Shown here: positions 30,860 to 39,445 of the stretch, piece after piece | How the letters are laid out: every line of letters starts with the position of its first letter | How positions within the stretch are numbered: position 1 is the stretch's first letter | Assembly: GCF_003014485.1 (NCBI RefSeq) | Contig: NZ_PYGA01000007.1 | Coordinates: 1-64,000 of the forward strand | Length of the DNA stretch: 64,000 bases | Source: Murinocardiopsis flavida | Lineage (GTDB): Bacteria; Actinomycetota; Actinomycetes; Streptosporangiales; Streptosporangiaceae | Direction of reading: 5' to 3' | The notes under the pieces: generated by a model | Seen by the model: the letters and a program-made list of their open reading frames with translations, nothing else | Database searches by the model: none | Told to the model about the DNA's origin: nothing | Program-made: the position numbers and the translations under genes

Positions 30860-31492
30860 TCAGCTCTCGGGCAGGTCTTCCCCTCCGCCGGCCCCGGCCT
30901 CGACCGCGGCGTCGTGACGCTGCTCGCGGCGGGTCCGGCCACCGGCGGCGGCGCGCGCCTCGGCCTTGTGCTCGGACCGCCGCTTGTGCGGGCCGAGAAC
31001 CATGACCATGTTGCGGCCGTCCTGCTTGGCCTGGGACTCGACCAGGCCGAGGTCCGCGACGTCCTCGGCGAGTCGGCGCAGCAGGCGGTGGCCGAGCTCC
31101 GGCCGGGACTGCTCGCGACCGCGGAACATGATCGTCACCTTGACCTTGTCGCCGCCCTTGAGGAACCGCACCACGTGACCCTTCTTGGTCTCGTAGTCGT
31201 GCGGGTCGATCTTCGGGCGGAGCTTGATCTCTTTGATGATCGTGTTCGTCTGGTTCTTGCGCGACTCACGCGCCTTCACCGCGGACTCGTACTTGAACTT
31301 GCCGTAGTCCATCAGCTTCGCGACCGGCGGGCGGGCGGTCGGGGCGACCTCGACCAGGTCGAGGTCTGCCTCCTGGGCCAGACGCAACGCGTCCTGCACC
31401 GGGACGATGCCGACCTGTTCGCCATTGGGCCCGACGAGTCGGACCTCGTTCACCCGAATACGGTCATTGATGCGGGGCTGCTCAGCGCTGAT
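30860..31492 (-). CDS. infC: translation initiation factor IF-3, with a rare ATC start codon
   Basis: A 210-residue IF3. The N-terminal domain has [18 protein letters not shown] and [12 protein letters not shown]. The C-terminal domain has [17 protein letters not shown] and [16 protein letters not shown]. The tail after [11 protein letters not shown] is longer than in E. coli and charged, as in actinobacteria. No ATG, GTG or TTG fits; an ATC at 31490-31492 lies six bases after a GGGAGG site and gives the normal N-terminus. IF3 rejects non-canonical start codons, so an ATC start allows autoregulation as known for the E. coli AUU start. Confidence 0.95.
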   Translation of the reverse strand: MSAEQPRINDRIRVNEVRLVGPNGEQVGIVPVQDALRLAQEADLDLVEVAPTARPPVAKLMDYGKFKYESAVKARESRKNQTNTIIKEIKLRPKIDPHDYETKKGHVVRFLKGGDKVKVTIMFRGREQSRPELGHRLLRRLAEDVADLGLVESQAKQDGRNMVMVLGPHKRRSEHKAEARAAAGGRTRREQRHDAAVEAGAGGGEDLPES

Positions 31493-31966
31493 GGGACCCC
31501 TCCCTAAATTCGTCGTATGGGATCTGCGTGGTGGGGCCGCGTCCGCAATAGGGATGCGGACGCAAAAAACCCCGCCGGCGTGTGCAAGCGGGGTGATCCA
31601 ACCGGTAAGCGCGGACATCGGCCGAAAAGGCCGCGGTGCCGACGCGCCGCGATCCCGGAACCGCCTGGGGCTGCCGCCCCGGGTGGCGCCGGATTCGCGC
31701 ACCGGATACCTCCACGGGTTGCAACCCGGCAGGTGGGAGGATCGACCTCCGCTTACGTGTCCGGCGGCCGACTGGTGGGCCGGTCACCGGATCAGGTTCG
31801 TGAGGCCAACTCTACCAGCAGCGCAACACCTGGGAAGCCCGCCGACCGCACGGAACCGCCCGGCCGCCGCCGTGCCCGCCACGGCCCCCGCCACCTGCGA
31901 CTCCGCCGCCGGACAGCGGGGCCGGGGCCGCCGTTCCGATGCGGCAGCGGTGTGGCGGGCCGGACG
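31493..31966 (-). promoter_or_regulatory. infC leader: infC operon leader with a possible attenuator
   Basis: This 474-bp stretch between infC and aroE has no supported gene. Read leftward it has a TAGAGT -10-like element near 31809-31814, then about 300 nt of leader. The leader holds an intrinsic terminator (31564-31594) and a perfect 9-bp hairpin (31539-31547 with 31555-31563). Both lie upstream of the infC ribosome site, so premature termination in the leader is expected. The antitermination signal is not identified. Confidence 0.6.
31564..31594 (-). terminator. intrinsic terminator inside the infC leader
   Basis: A 7-bp stem, ACCCCGC with GCGGGGT (31569-31575 with 31588-31594) with extra inner pairing, is followed on the infC sense strand by six T (31564-31569). 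It is one of the few T-tract terminators in the window and lies 72 nt before the infC start, i.e. in the leader, not at a gene end. Confidence 0.7.
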
Positions 31967-32812
31967 CTAGGCACCGCGGCGGCGCAGTTCCGCCTCGCCC
32001 GCCCTGCGCATGGCCGCCACCGGGGCGTGCTCCACCCCGGTCATCAGCTCGACCTGGCGGGCCGCCTGGTGCAGCAGCATGGGGAACCCGCCGACCACGG
32101 TGCCGCCCGCCGCGGTGACCGCGGCGCCCAGAGACGTCGGCCACGGGGCGTAGACCACGTCGAGCACCGGCACACCGCTCTTCGCGACCGCCGGCGCGAA
32201 CCGGTCGGCGGCCCCCGCGGGGAGCGTCGACACGACAAGGTCGACGCCGAGGTGCGCCTCGATGCCGCCGGGCCCGCCGAACTCCGCCACCGCGATCCCC
32301 GCGCCCATCCGCTCCGCGGCGGCGCCCAGCTCGCCCGTGCGGTCGAGCGAGCGGACCAGCGCGGTCACCGCTCCGTCGCCGGTGGCGCCGAGGCCGCGCA
32401 GCGCGGCGAGCGCCGACGCCGCCGTCGCCCCGCCGCCGAGGATCGCGGCCGTGCGGACGCCGCCGATCCCCGCCTCGCGCAGCGCCGCCACGATGCCGTC
32501 GACATCGGTGTTGTGGGCGTGCCGGGACCCGCCGCGAAACACCAGCGTGTTGGCGCCGCCCACCTCGACAGCCACCGGGTCGACGGTGTCGGCGAGCGTC
32601 ATGGCCACGCGCTTGAGCGGCATGGTAAGCGACAGTCCCGCCCACGGGTCGGCGGCCTCGCGCTCGCAGCGGGCCAGGAACACGGCCAGCCCCTGCTCGT
32701 CGCACTCGTGGCGCTCGTAGTGCCAGTCCATGCCGAGTTCGGCGTAGGCGGCGGTGTGCAGGACGGGCGAGAGCGAGTGCGCGATCGGCGACCCCAGGAC
32801 GGCGGCGCGCAT
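31967..32812 (-). CDS. aroE: shikimate dehydrogenase
   Basis: NADPH-dependent reduction of 3-dehydroshikimate. The 281-residue protein has GSPIAHSLSPVLHTAAY at the start, the catalytic Lys in LTMPLKRVAM, NTDVDGIV, and the GGGATAASALAAL nucleotide-binding loop. Its ATG shares a base with the mltG stop. It ends its operon; the aroC-aroK-aroB genes that often follow in actinobacteria are not present, and the infC leader begins directly after. Confidence 0.94.
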   Translation of the reverse strand: MRAAVLGSPIAHSLSPVLHTAAYAELGMDWHYERHECDEQGLAVFLARCEREAADPWAGLSLTMPLKRVAMTLADTVDPVAVEVGGANTLVFRGGSRHAHNTDVDGIVAALREAGIGGVRTAAILGGGATAASALAALRGLGATGDGAVTALVRSLDRTGELGAAAERMGAGIAVAEFGGPGGIEAHLGVDLVVSTLPAGAADRFAPAVAKSGVPVLDVVYAPWPTSLGAAVTAAGGTVVGGFPMLLHQAARQVELMTGVEHAPVAAMRRAGEAELRRRGA

Positions 32813-35133
32813 CACCCGGGGCTCTGCGTCTGCCGGAACTTCTGCTGCAACTTCTCGAAGTCCTCGTAGGTCTCGGCGAACTCGGTCACATTGTTCTCCG
32901 GGTCGGTCGCCACGAAGTACAGCCACTTGCCTTCGGCCGGGTCCAGCGCCGCCTCGATCGCGTGCGTGCCGGGGCTGACGAACGGACCGGCGGGCAGGCC
33001 CTTGCGGCCGTAGGTCGCGTAGTCGCTGTTGGCGGCCTTGCACGCGGTGAGCTGGGGCGCGGTCAGCGCGATCCCGTACTCGTCGATGACGTAGAAGCAG
33101 GAGCTGTCCATGCCGAGCTCCATGTCCTCCTCCAGCCGGTTGTGCACGACCCGGGAGATCTTCGGCATGTCGGCGTGCTTGCCCGACTCGGCCTGGATGA
33201 TGGCCGCCGCCGCCATGACCTCGTTGGGCTTCAAGCCGACCGCGTCCGCCCGCTGCTCCAGGTCCAGCTTCTCGGTCTGCTGCTTGTAGCGGGCGACCAT
33301 GTCCTTGAGCAACGACGCCGCCGTGGCCTTCGGCTCGACCGTGTAGGTGTCGGGGAACAGGTAGCCCTCGGGGCCCTTGGCCGCGTAGTCGGGCAGGCCC
33401 AGCGCCTTGGTGTCCTTGTAGGCGGCCTTCAGGTCCTTGAGCGGGATGTCGGTCTTCTTGGCGAGCTCGGCCAGGATCTGGGTGGAGCGGAGCCCTTCGC
33501 GGATCGTCACGCGCGCACCGACCCGCGACGCGGGGTCGAGGAGCATGTCGAGGGCCGACTCGGCGCTCATCCCGCTGCGCAGCGCATAGGTCCCCGGGGT
33601 GATGCCGCCCGCGTTCTCGCCGCTCATGGCGTTGGTGAAGGCGCGCACGCTCTTCACCACACCCTTCTCCTCCAGCGTCTCCCCGACGTCGGTGCCGGTC
33701 TCGCCCTCGGCCACCACGACCTGGACGTCGCCCTTCCCGTCGCCCTCGAAGTCGGGCGGGACCACATAGGTCCGCAGCAGGACGTAGCCGCCGGTCCCGA
33801 CGCCCCCGATGAACAGCAGGACGACGAGCACCGCCAGCATGGACGCCTTGCGGCCGCGTTTCGGCCCGCGTTTCGCCGCGGGGCCGGGGCGCCGCCCGCT
33901 GCGCGCGGCGCGCTTGCGCGTACCGGCGCGGCGGCGGCGCGGTTCGGGATCGTCGTCCTCGGGGCCGTCGTCATCGAACGGGAGGTCGAGCGGTACCGCG
34001 CCCGCCGCGGCGGCGTAGTCCTCGACTTCGCCGTACGGGTCGTCCTCCGCGGGTTCGCCGCCGAAGGGGCGGCTGCGCGCGCGCCCGGCCGGCTCGTCGT
34101 CGAGGTCGCGCCGCAGCGGGGCGTCGTCGCGGTCGGCGTCGAAGGCGTCGAACCCGGCGCCGCCCGCGGGGTCGTCGCCCGGCGGGTCCTCGCGCCGGCG
34201 GCGCGGGCGCCGCCGCGGCGGCGCGTACTCCTCGGGCTCGTCGTCCTCGGGGACGTCGTAGCCGCCCCTGCGCGCGGGGCGGGGACGCAGGGCGTCGTAG
34301 GGGTCGCGGACCGGAGTCGCGGCAGCGGCGGCCGCGCCCGCGGCGTAGGCGGTGTCGGGGAGGTCGTAGTCGTCCAGGTCGTCGACCGGATCGGGCGCGG
34401 CGCGGCGGCTGCGCGGACGCAGAGCGGCGTAGGGGTCGGGGCCCTCGGGCGCGGCGAACGGGGTGGGGTCGGGCTCGTGGCCGCCCGCGCGGGCGCGGCC
34501 GCCGAGGTCGGGGGCGTCGGCGGGATCAGGGCCAAAGGGGTCGGGCCGGGACCGCGGGGGTTCGTAGGAGCGCGGCCCGGTGGCGGCGAAACCGCCGCTG
34601 TCCGGTCCCGGCGAGCGGAGGCCGTCCGACCCCGGGCCCGAGGCGGGGAACCCCCCGCTGTCGGGCGAGCGGAACCCGCCGGAATCCGGCCCGGCGACCG
34701 GGAAGCCGCCGCTCTGCGGACCGCGGGCACGGAATCCGTCGGAGTCCGGGCCCGAGGCGGGGAAGCCCCCGCTGTCGGGCCCCGGCGAGCGGAACCCGCC
34801 GGAATCCGGCCCGGCGACCGGGAAGCCGCCGCTCTGCGGGCCGCGCGAACGGAAGCCGTCCGACGCGGGGCCCGAGGCGGGGAAACCCCCGCTGTCCGGC
34901 CCCGGTGACCGGAATCCGCCGCTGTCGGCGCGCCCCGGCACGCCGCCGGCGTCCTCCGACTCGGGCTTGCGGCGGCGCCCCCGCGGGCGGGCGGCCGCCG
35001 GATCGGCGCCGAACGGCTCGGTCCGCGGTTCGCGGGGGCGGTCGTCGTCGGCCGCCCGGGAATGGCGCCCGTGCCGGCCGCGCCGCGGGCCGCCTTCGCG
35101 CGGGGTCTCGCCGTAGTCGTCCCTGTCGCTCAT
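32812..35133 (-). CDS. mltG: endolytic transglycosylase MltG with a decapeptide-repeat N-terminus
   Basis: A 773-residue YceG/MltG that cuts nascent peptidoglycan at the membrane. The first 430 residues are a cytoplasmic disordered region: twelve tandem SGGFxxxGPx-type units at residues 71-188, then Pro/Asp/Arg-rich sequence. One transmembrane helix (about 431-456) is followed by a LysM-like part and the catalytic domain with EGYLFPDTY (589-597) and IIQAESGK, Glu649 being the catalytic acid. The usual family length in bacteria is about 340 residues; actinobacterial forms have long N-termini but this is extreme. ATGA overlap with ruvX and TGATG with aroE show tight coupling. Confidence 0.92.
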   Translation of the reverse strand: MSDRDDYGETPREGGPRRGRHGRHSRAADDDRPREPRTEPFGADPAAARPRGRRRKPESEDAGGVPGRADSGGFRSPGPDSGGFPASGPASDGFRSRGPQSGGFPVAGPDSGGFRSPGPDSGGFPASGPDSDGFRARGPQSGGFPVAGPDSGGFRSPDSGGFPASGPGSDGLRSPGPDSGGFAATGPRSYEPPRSRPDPFGPDPADAPDLGGRARAGGHEPDPTPFAAPEGPDPYAALRPRSRRAAPDPVDDLDDYDLPDTAYAAGAAAAAATPVRDPYDALRPRPARRGGYDVPEDDEPEEYAPPRRRPRRRREDPPGDDPAGGAGFDAFDADRDDAPLRRDLDDEPAGRARSRPFGGEPAEDDPYGEVEDYAAAAGAVPLDLPFDDDGPEDDDPEPRRRRAGTRKRAARSGRRPGPAAKRGPKRGRKASMLAVLVVLLFIGGVGTGGYVLLRTYVVPPDFEGDGKGDVQVVVAEGETGTDVGETLEEKGVVKSVRAFTNAMSGENAGGITPGTYALRSGMSAESALDMLLDPASRVGARVTIREGLRSTQILAELAKKTDIPLKDLKAAYKDTKALGLPDYAAKGPEGYLFPDTYTVEPKATAASLLKDMVARYKQQTEKLDLEQRADAVGLKPNEVMAAAAIIQAESGKHADMPKISRVVHNRLEEDMELGMDSSCFYVIDEYGIALTAPQLTACKAANSDYATYGRKGLPAGPFVSPGTHAIEAALDPAEGKWLYFVATDPENNVTEFAETYEDFEKLQQKFRQTQSPG
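34570..34923 (-). repeat. in-frame tandem repeat, 30-bp units in 120-bp higher-order blocks
   Basis: Within mltG, twelve 30-bp units encode decapeptides of the form SGGFxxxGPx or SDGFxxxGPx. Four consecutive units (ending SPGPD, SGPA/D, RGPQ, AGPD) form a 40-residue block that is repeated almost identically at residues 71-110 and 111-150, then degenerates. One unit is shortened to eight residues. The near-identity of the blocks at DNA level suggests recent expansion. Confidence 0.85.
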
Positions 35134-35609
35134 TGCGCCCCCTCGACCGGTTCGCCGGGGGGTGTTCCCGTCTGGCGCTCGGCGTCGAGTGCGCCCTGGA
35201 GCAGGACGGTCGCCGCCGCCTGGTCGATCACCGACCGCCGTGCGCGGCCGCCGCCGGCGCCGCGGCGGCCGAAGGACGCCCCGGACCGGAGCTGGCTCTG
35301 GGCGGTCACCGTCGTGAGCCGCTCATCGACCAGCCGGACCGGGACCGGGGCGAGTCTCCGGGCCAGCGTCGCGGCGAAGCCGCGGACCCGGCGCGCGGCC
35401 GGGCCCTCCTCGCCGGAGAGCGACGCGGGGAACCCGACGACGACTTCGCGCGCGTCGTTCTCCACGACCAGGGCCGCGATGCGATCGATGTCGCCGCGTC
35501 CCCTGGGGACCGTTTCGACCGGGGTTGCCAGGGTTCCGCCGGGATCGCTGCGTGCGATCCCGATGCGTGCGTCGCCCGGGTCCACCGCGAGTCGTACGCC
35601 GTGCCTCAA
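35130..35609 (-). CDS. ruvX: Holliday-junction-resolvase-like / pre-16S rRNA nuclease (YqgF)
   Basis: A 159-residue RNase-H-fold nuclease. Marks: LAVDPGDARIGIARSDPGG with the first catalytic Asp, VVVGFPASLSGEEGP, and VRLVDERLTTVTAQSQL with the second acidic residue. The third Asp is in VIDQAAATVLLQ. I chose the TTG at 35609, eight bases after GGAG, because the codon at the next candidate (Val) is GTA and cannot start. It lies between alaS and mltG as in other actinobacteria. Confidence 0.9.
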   Translation of the reverse strand: MRHGVRLAVDPGDARIGIARSDPGGTLATPVETVPRGRGDIDRIAALVVENDAREVVVGFPASLSGEEGPAARRVRGFAATLARRLAPVPVRLVDERLTTVTAQSQLRSGASFGRRGAGGGRARRSVIDQAAATVLLQGALDAERQTGTPPGEPVEGAQ

Positions 35610-35649
35610 CGAGTGGGCTCCATGAGTCGGGGGAAGGGACTGCGGATGC

Positions 35650-38322
35650 TCACTGGGCGTCCGCGACGCGCTGCGCGACCGCGCGCAGTGCGGCGTCGAG
35701 CGCGCCGGGGTCGGTGCCGCCGCCCTGGGCGACGTCGGGCTTGCCGCCCCCGCCGCCGCCGAGCGCACCGGCGGCGACGCCGACGAGGTCGCCGGCGCGC
35801 AGCCCGCGCTGCTGCGCGGCCTTGTTCGCGGCGACGACGACGACCGGCCGGTCCTTCGGCACCGACGCGACGACCACGGCCACCGGGCGGTCCTCGCCCA
35901 GGCGCCCGCGGACGTCGAGCGCGAGTTTACGGACGTCGTCGGCGCCGGTCCCCTCGGGGGCCGTGTGCGAGACGAGCAGGGTGCCCCCGACCTCGCGGGC
36001 GCTCTTGGCGAGGCCTTCGGCGGCCTGGAGCACCTGGGCGCCGCGCAGCCGCTCGATCTCCTTCTCGGCGGTGCGCAGCCGCGAGACGATGGAGTCGATG
36101 CGCTGCGGGAGCTCCTCGCTCGGGGTCTTCAGCTGCTCGGAGAGCCGGCCGACCAGCAGGGATTCTTTGGACAGCCGCCGGAACGCGTCGATCCCCACGG
36201 CGGCTTCGACCCTGCGCACACCCGAGCCGATGGAGGACTCGCCGAGGAGCTTCACCACGCCGAGTTGGCCGGTGGCGCCGACGTGGGTGCCGCCGCACAG
36301 TTCGCGGGAGTAGTCGCTCATCTCCACGACCCGCACGCGGTCGCCGTACTTCTCGCCGAACATCGCGAGCGCGCCCATGGACAGTGCCTCGTCGAGCGAG
36401 GTCTCGAAGTAGCGGACCGGGATGTCGCCCGCGAGGACGGTGTTGACCTCCTCCTCGACCTCGGCGAGTTCGGCGGTGTCGAGCGCCTTGTTCGCGGTGA
36501 AGTCGAAGCGCAGCCGGCCCGGCTGGTTCTCCGAACCGGCCTGGCCGGTGGCGGGGCCCAGCGCGTTGCGCAGTGCGGAGTGGATCAGGTGGGTCGCCGA
36601 GTGGGCACGGGAGACGGCGGCGCGGCGGTCGGAGTCGATGGCGGCTGCGACGGTGTCGTCGACGACGATCTCGCCCTCCGTGACGGTGCCGCGGTGCACG
36701 AACAGCCCGGGGATGGGCTTCTGCACGTCCTCGACGTCGATGCTGCCGCGCCCCTCGACGGTGAGGGTGCCGGTGTCGGCGAGCTGCCCGCCGGACTCGG
36801 CGTAGAACGGGGTGCGGTCGAGGACGATCTCGACCTGCTGCCCGGCGCGCGCCGCGGTGGCCGACGCGCCGTCGACGATGAGCCCGAGCACGCGGGCCTC
36901 GCCCTCGTGGTCGGTGTAGCCGAGGAAGTCGGTGCTGCCCGAGCCTTCGAGCAGCCGCGCGTACACCCCGATGTCGGCGTTGCCGAGCTTCTTGGCCTTG
37001 GCGTCGCGCTTCGCGGTGTCGCGCTGGACCTGCATGAGCGAGCGGAACTCGGCTTCGTCGACCTGGAGGCCCTGCTCGGCCGCCATCTCCAGGGTGAGGT
37101 CGATGGGGAAGCCGTAGGTGTCGTGCAGCTGGAAGGCGTCGGCACCGGAGATGCCCGCGCCGCCGGCGGACTTGGTGCGCTCGGCGGCGCGGTTGAACAG
37201 CGCCGTTCCGGAGCGCAGGGTGTCGGCGAAGTTCTTCTCTTCGGTGTCGATGACCTCGTGGATGCGCTCGGCACCGCGGTGCAGGTCCGGGTAGATGCCC
37301 GCCATGGCCTTGATGGCGGTGTCGGTGAGGTCGTGCAGGAAGGAGCTCTCGCCGCCGGAGAGCAGCCGCAGGTTGCGGATCGAGCGCCGCAGGATGCGGC
37401 GCAGGACGTAGCCGCCCTTCTCGTTGCCGGGCCGCACGCCGTCGGAGACGAGCATCACCGCGCTGCGCACGTGGTCGGCGACCACGCGCAGCATGACGTC
37501 GGAGCGCTCGTCGGCGCCGTACACGACGCCGGTGCGCGCGGCGGTCTCCTGGAGGATGCGGCCCAGTGTGTCGGTCTCGTAGATGTTGTCGACGCCTTGG
37601 AGGACGGCGGCGAGCCGCTCCAGCCCCATGCCGGTGTCGATGTTCTGCTTCGGCAGGTCGCCGAGGATCGGGTAGTCCTTCTTGGCGCCGCCCTCGCCCC
37701 GCTCGTACTGCATGAAGACGAGATTCCAGATCTCGACGTAGCGGTCCTCGTCGGCGATCGGGCCGCCCTCGGCGCCGTAGGCGGGGCCGCGGTCGTAGAA
37801 GATCTCGGAGCACGGGCCGCACGGCCCGGGCACGCCCATGGACCAGTAGTTCTCCTCGACGCCCATGCGCTGGATGCGCTCGGGGGCGACGCCGACGACG
37901 TCGCGCCAGATCGCGGCGGCTTCGTCGTCGTCGAGGTAGACGGTGACCCAGAGCCGGTCGACGTCGATGCCGAACCCGCCTTCGGCGACCGGCTTGGTGA
38001 TGAGCTCCCAGGCGAGCGGGATGGCCCGCTCCTTGAAGTAGTCGCCGAATGAGAAGTTCCCGAGCATCTGGAAGAAGGTCGCGTGCCGCGAGGTCTTGCC
38101 CACTTCTTCGATGTCGATGGTGCGGATGCACTTCTGCACGCTGGTGGCGCGGTCGTAGGGCGGCGTGCGCTGACCCAGGAAGTACGGCTTGAACGGCACC
38201 ATGCCTGCGGGAACGAACAGGAGTGTGGGGTCGTCGGCGACGAGGCTTGCCGATGGCACCACGGTGTGTCCGTTGTCCTCGAAAAAAGCGAGGAAGCGGC
38301 GAACGATTTCTGCCGTCTCCAT
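35650..38322 (-). CDS. alaS: alanyl-tRNA synthetase
   Basis: An 890-residue AlaRS. The N-terminal class-II core shows [33 protein letters not shown] and [16 protein letters not shown]. The editing domain carries [12 protein letters not shown] (the HxxxH metal motif) and [10 protein letters not shown]. The C-terminal oligomerisation/C-Ala part ends with a [14 protein letters not shown] glycine-rich stretch. Full length, start ATG at 38322 sharing a base with the upstream gene's stop. Stop-to-ruvX gap is 40 bp. Confidence 0.97.
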   Translation of the reverse strand: METAEIVRRFLAFFEDNGHTVVPSASLVADDPTLLFVPAGMVPFKPYFLGQRTPPYDRATSVQKCIRTIDIEEVGKTSRHATFFQMLGNFSFGDYFKERAIPLAWELITKPVAEGGFGIDVDRLWVTVYLDDDEAAAIWRDVVGVAPERIQRMGVEENYWSMGVPGPCGPCSEIFYDRGPAYGAEGGPIADEDRYVEIWNLVFMQYERGEGGAKKDYPILGDLPKQNIDTGMGLERLAAVLQGVDNIYETDTLGRILQETAARTGVVYGADERSDVMLRVVADHVRSAVMLVSDGVRPGNEKGGYVLRRILRRSIRNLRLLSGGESSFLHDLTDTAIKAMAGIYPDLHRGAERIHEVIDTEEKNFADTLRSGTALFNRAAERTKSAGGAGISGADAFQLHDTYGFPIDLTLEMAAEQGLQVDEAEFRSLMQVQRDTAKRDAKAKKLGNADIGVYARLLEGSGSTDFLGYTDHEGEARVLGLIVDGASATAARAGQQVEIVLDRTPFYAESGGQLADTGTLTVEGRGSIDVEDVQKPIPGLFVHRGTVTEGEIVVDDTVAAAIDSDRRAAVSRAHSATHLIHSALRNALGPATGQAGSENQPGRLRFDFTANKALDTAELAEVEEEVNTVLAGDIPVRYFETSLDEALSMGALAMFGEKYGDRVRVVEMSDYSRELCGGTHVGATGQLGVVKLLGESSIGSGVRRVEAAVGIDAFRRLSKESLLVGRLSEQLKTPSEELPQRIDSIVSRLRTAEKEIERLRGAQVLQAAEGLAKSAREVGGTLLVSHTAPEGTGADDVRKLALDVRGRLGEDRPVAVVVASVPKDRPVVVVAANKAAQQRGLRAGDLVGVAAGALGGGGGGKPDVAQGGGTDPGALDAALRAVAQRVADAQ

Positions 38323-38681
38323 CAGCGGCCGTCCTTCTTCTCGGGTGCGGGTGGGTCGTGCGCGTCGCGCGCGGACCGGCGGGGGGTCACGGTGCCGGAG
38401 GCGGATCCGTGCGCGGCCGCGCCGGGGAGCGCGTGCCTGCGCGGGGTCCCGGGGACGGCCGCGGCGGGGTACCGGCGGCGCAGCTCCGACTCGCGTTCCT
38501 CGATGGCGTCGCCGACGTCCTCGTTGAACTCGCGGAGCGCGGCGCGGTAACCGGCGAACCGGTCCTCGACACGGTGCGCGATTCCGCCCGGGGACCACGC
38601 CTGCGCAGCGCGGTTGACCCTGTGCACAAGATACCCCCCGAGGGCTGCCCCCGCGACGAAATAGAACGCCCGGCCGATCAT
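38322..38681 (-). CDS. DUF6167 small membrane protein
   Basis: A 119-residue protein with a short N-terminal hydrophobic segment ([20 protein letters not shown]) and an amphipathic, charged middle ([21 protein letters not shown]). It matches the DUF6167 type always found just upstream of alaS in actinomycetes; function unknown. The C-terminal third is disordered. It overlaps DUF948 by four bases (ATGA) and alaS by one. Confidence 0.75.
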   Translation of the reverse strand: MIGRAFYFVAGAALGGYLVHRVNRAAQAWSPGGIAHRVEDRFAGYRAALREFNEDVGDAIEERESELRRRYPAAAVPGTPRRHALPGAAAHGSASGTVTPRRSARDAHDPPAPEKKDGR

Positions 38682-39070
38682 CGGCGCTCCCTCCTGCGGC
38701 GGGTGCGGACCAGGGCGAGGGCGCGCCGCTGGCCGAGGACGCGGCGCATCCCGTAGGAGAACGAGGCGACCTTGACCAGCGGGCCGGTGACCACGGAGCG
38801 CGTGAGCGCCGTCATCGTGGAGACGTCCTCGGTGGTGGTCGCGACGTTGGCGGTGATCTCCTCGACCCGGTCCAGCGACGCCCCGGCGCGCTCGACGGTC
38901 GTCGCGACGTCGTCGAGCAGTGGGGCGGAGCGCTCGCCGAGCTCGGAGACGACCTTGGTGGCCTCGGACAGCAACCGGGTGAGTCTGACCAGGGCCACGC
39001 ACATGAACGCGGCCAGAACTGCCCACACCACCGCTGCGATCAGGGCGGCCAATTCTCCACCTGTCAGCAT
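38678..39070 (-). CDS. DUF948 membrane protein
   Basis: A 130-residue protein with one N-terminal transmembrane helix ([19 protein letters not shown]) followed by a helical, coiled-coil-like region ([26 protein letters not shown]) and a basic C-terminus. This is the DUF948 architecture seen upstream of alaS in actinobacteria. ATG at 39070 is behind GGAG. It is the first gene of a tightly coupled six-gene operon ending with aroE. Function unknown. Confidence 0.8.
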   Translation of the reverse strand: MLTGGELAALIAAVVWAVLAAFMCVALVRLTRLLSEATKVVSELGERSAPLLDDVATTVERAGASLDRVEEITANVATTTEDVSTMTALTRSVVTGPLVKVASFSYGMRRVLGQRRALALVRTRRRRERR

Positions 39071-39445
39071 GCGGACTCCGTTGACGTATCGGGACCGTCC
39101 GTATCTGCCGCGGACGGGGGAGGACCTGCGGGACCCGTGCGGCGCACTCGGCACAGGGGGCTCGGCAGGGCCGTGCGGATCCGCAATGGGGCCGACCCTA
39201 TCGCGTCCGGGAAACACGGCACCTCAGTCGGCGTGCGCGCGTCATAGGTGTCGTAGGCGATGGGGCGCGGCCGTCGCGCCGGGCCCCTGACTCGGGCATC
39301 GACGGGGGCGCGGCCATGCAGGAGAATCAGGCGTCATCGGGTCGTTGGCTACGATTGCGCCGCACGCCCAGCGAGTGTCCCCGGTGCCGAGCCGCGGCGC
39401 GGGCCCCCTTCCCTGCCACGAAGCGACTTTGGAGACAGGACGCCG
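39071..39445. other. 375-bp divergent promoter region
   Basis: Divergent start region between the DUF948-alaS operon (leftward) and the kinase gene (rightward). No gene is supported. TACGAT near 39350 could be the kinase -10 and TAGGGT (complement of about 39196-39201) the DUF948 -10, but neither has a convincing -35. Nothing else was recognised. Confidence 0.4.

Noticed and set aside
31482-31787. 101-residue leftward frame overlapping the infC start
   Set aside because: No ribosome site and no conserved sequence; the leader hairpins explain the region better. A translated upstream frame remains possible but unsupported.
34570-34923. CRISPR-like array
   Set aside because: The repeats are contiguous, in frame and encode a protein tail; there are no spacers.
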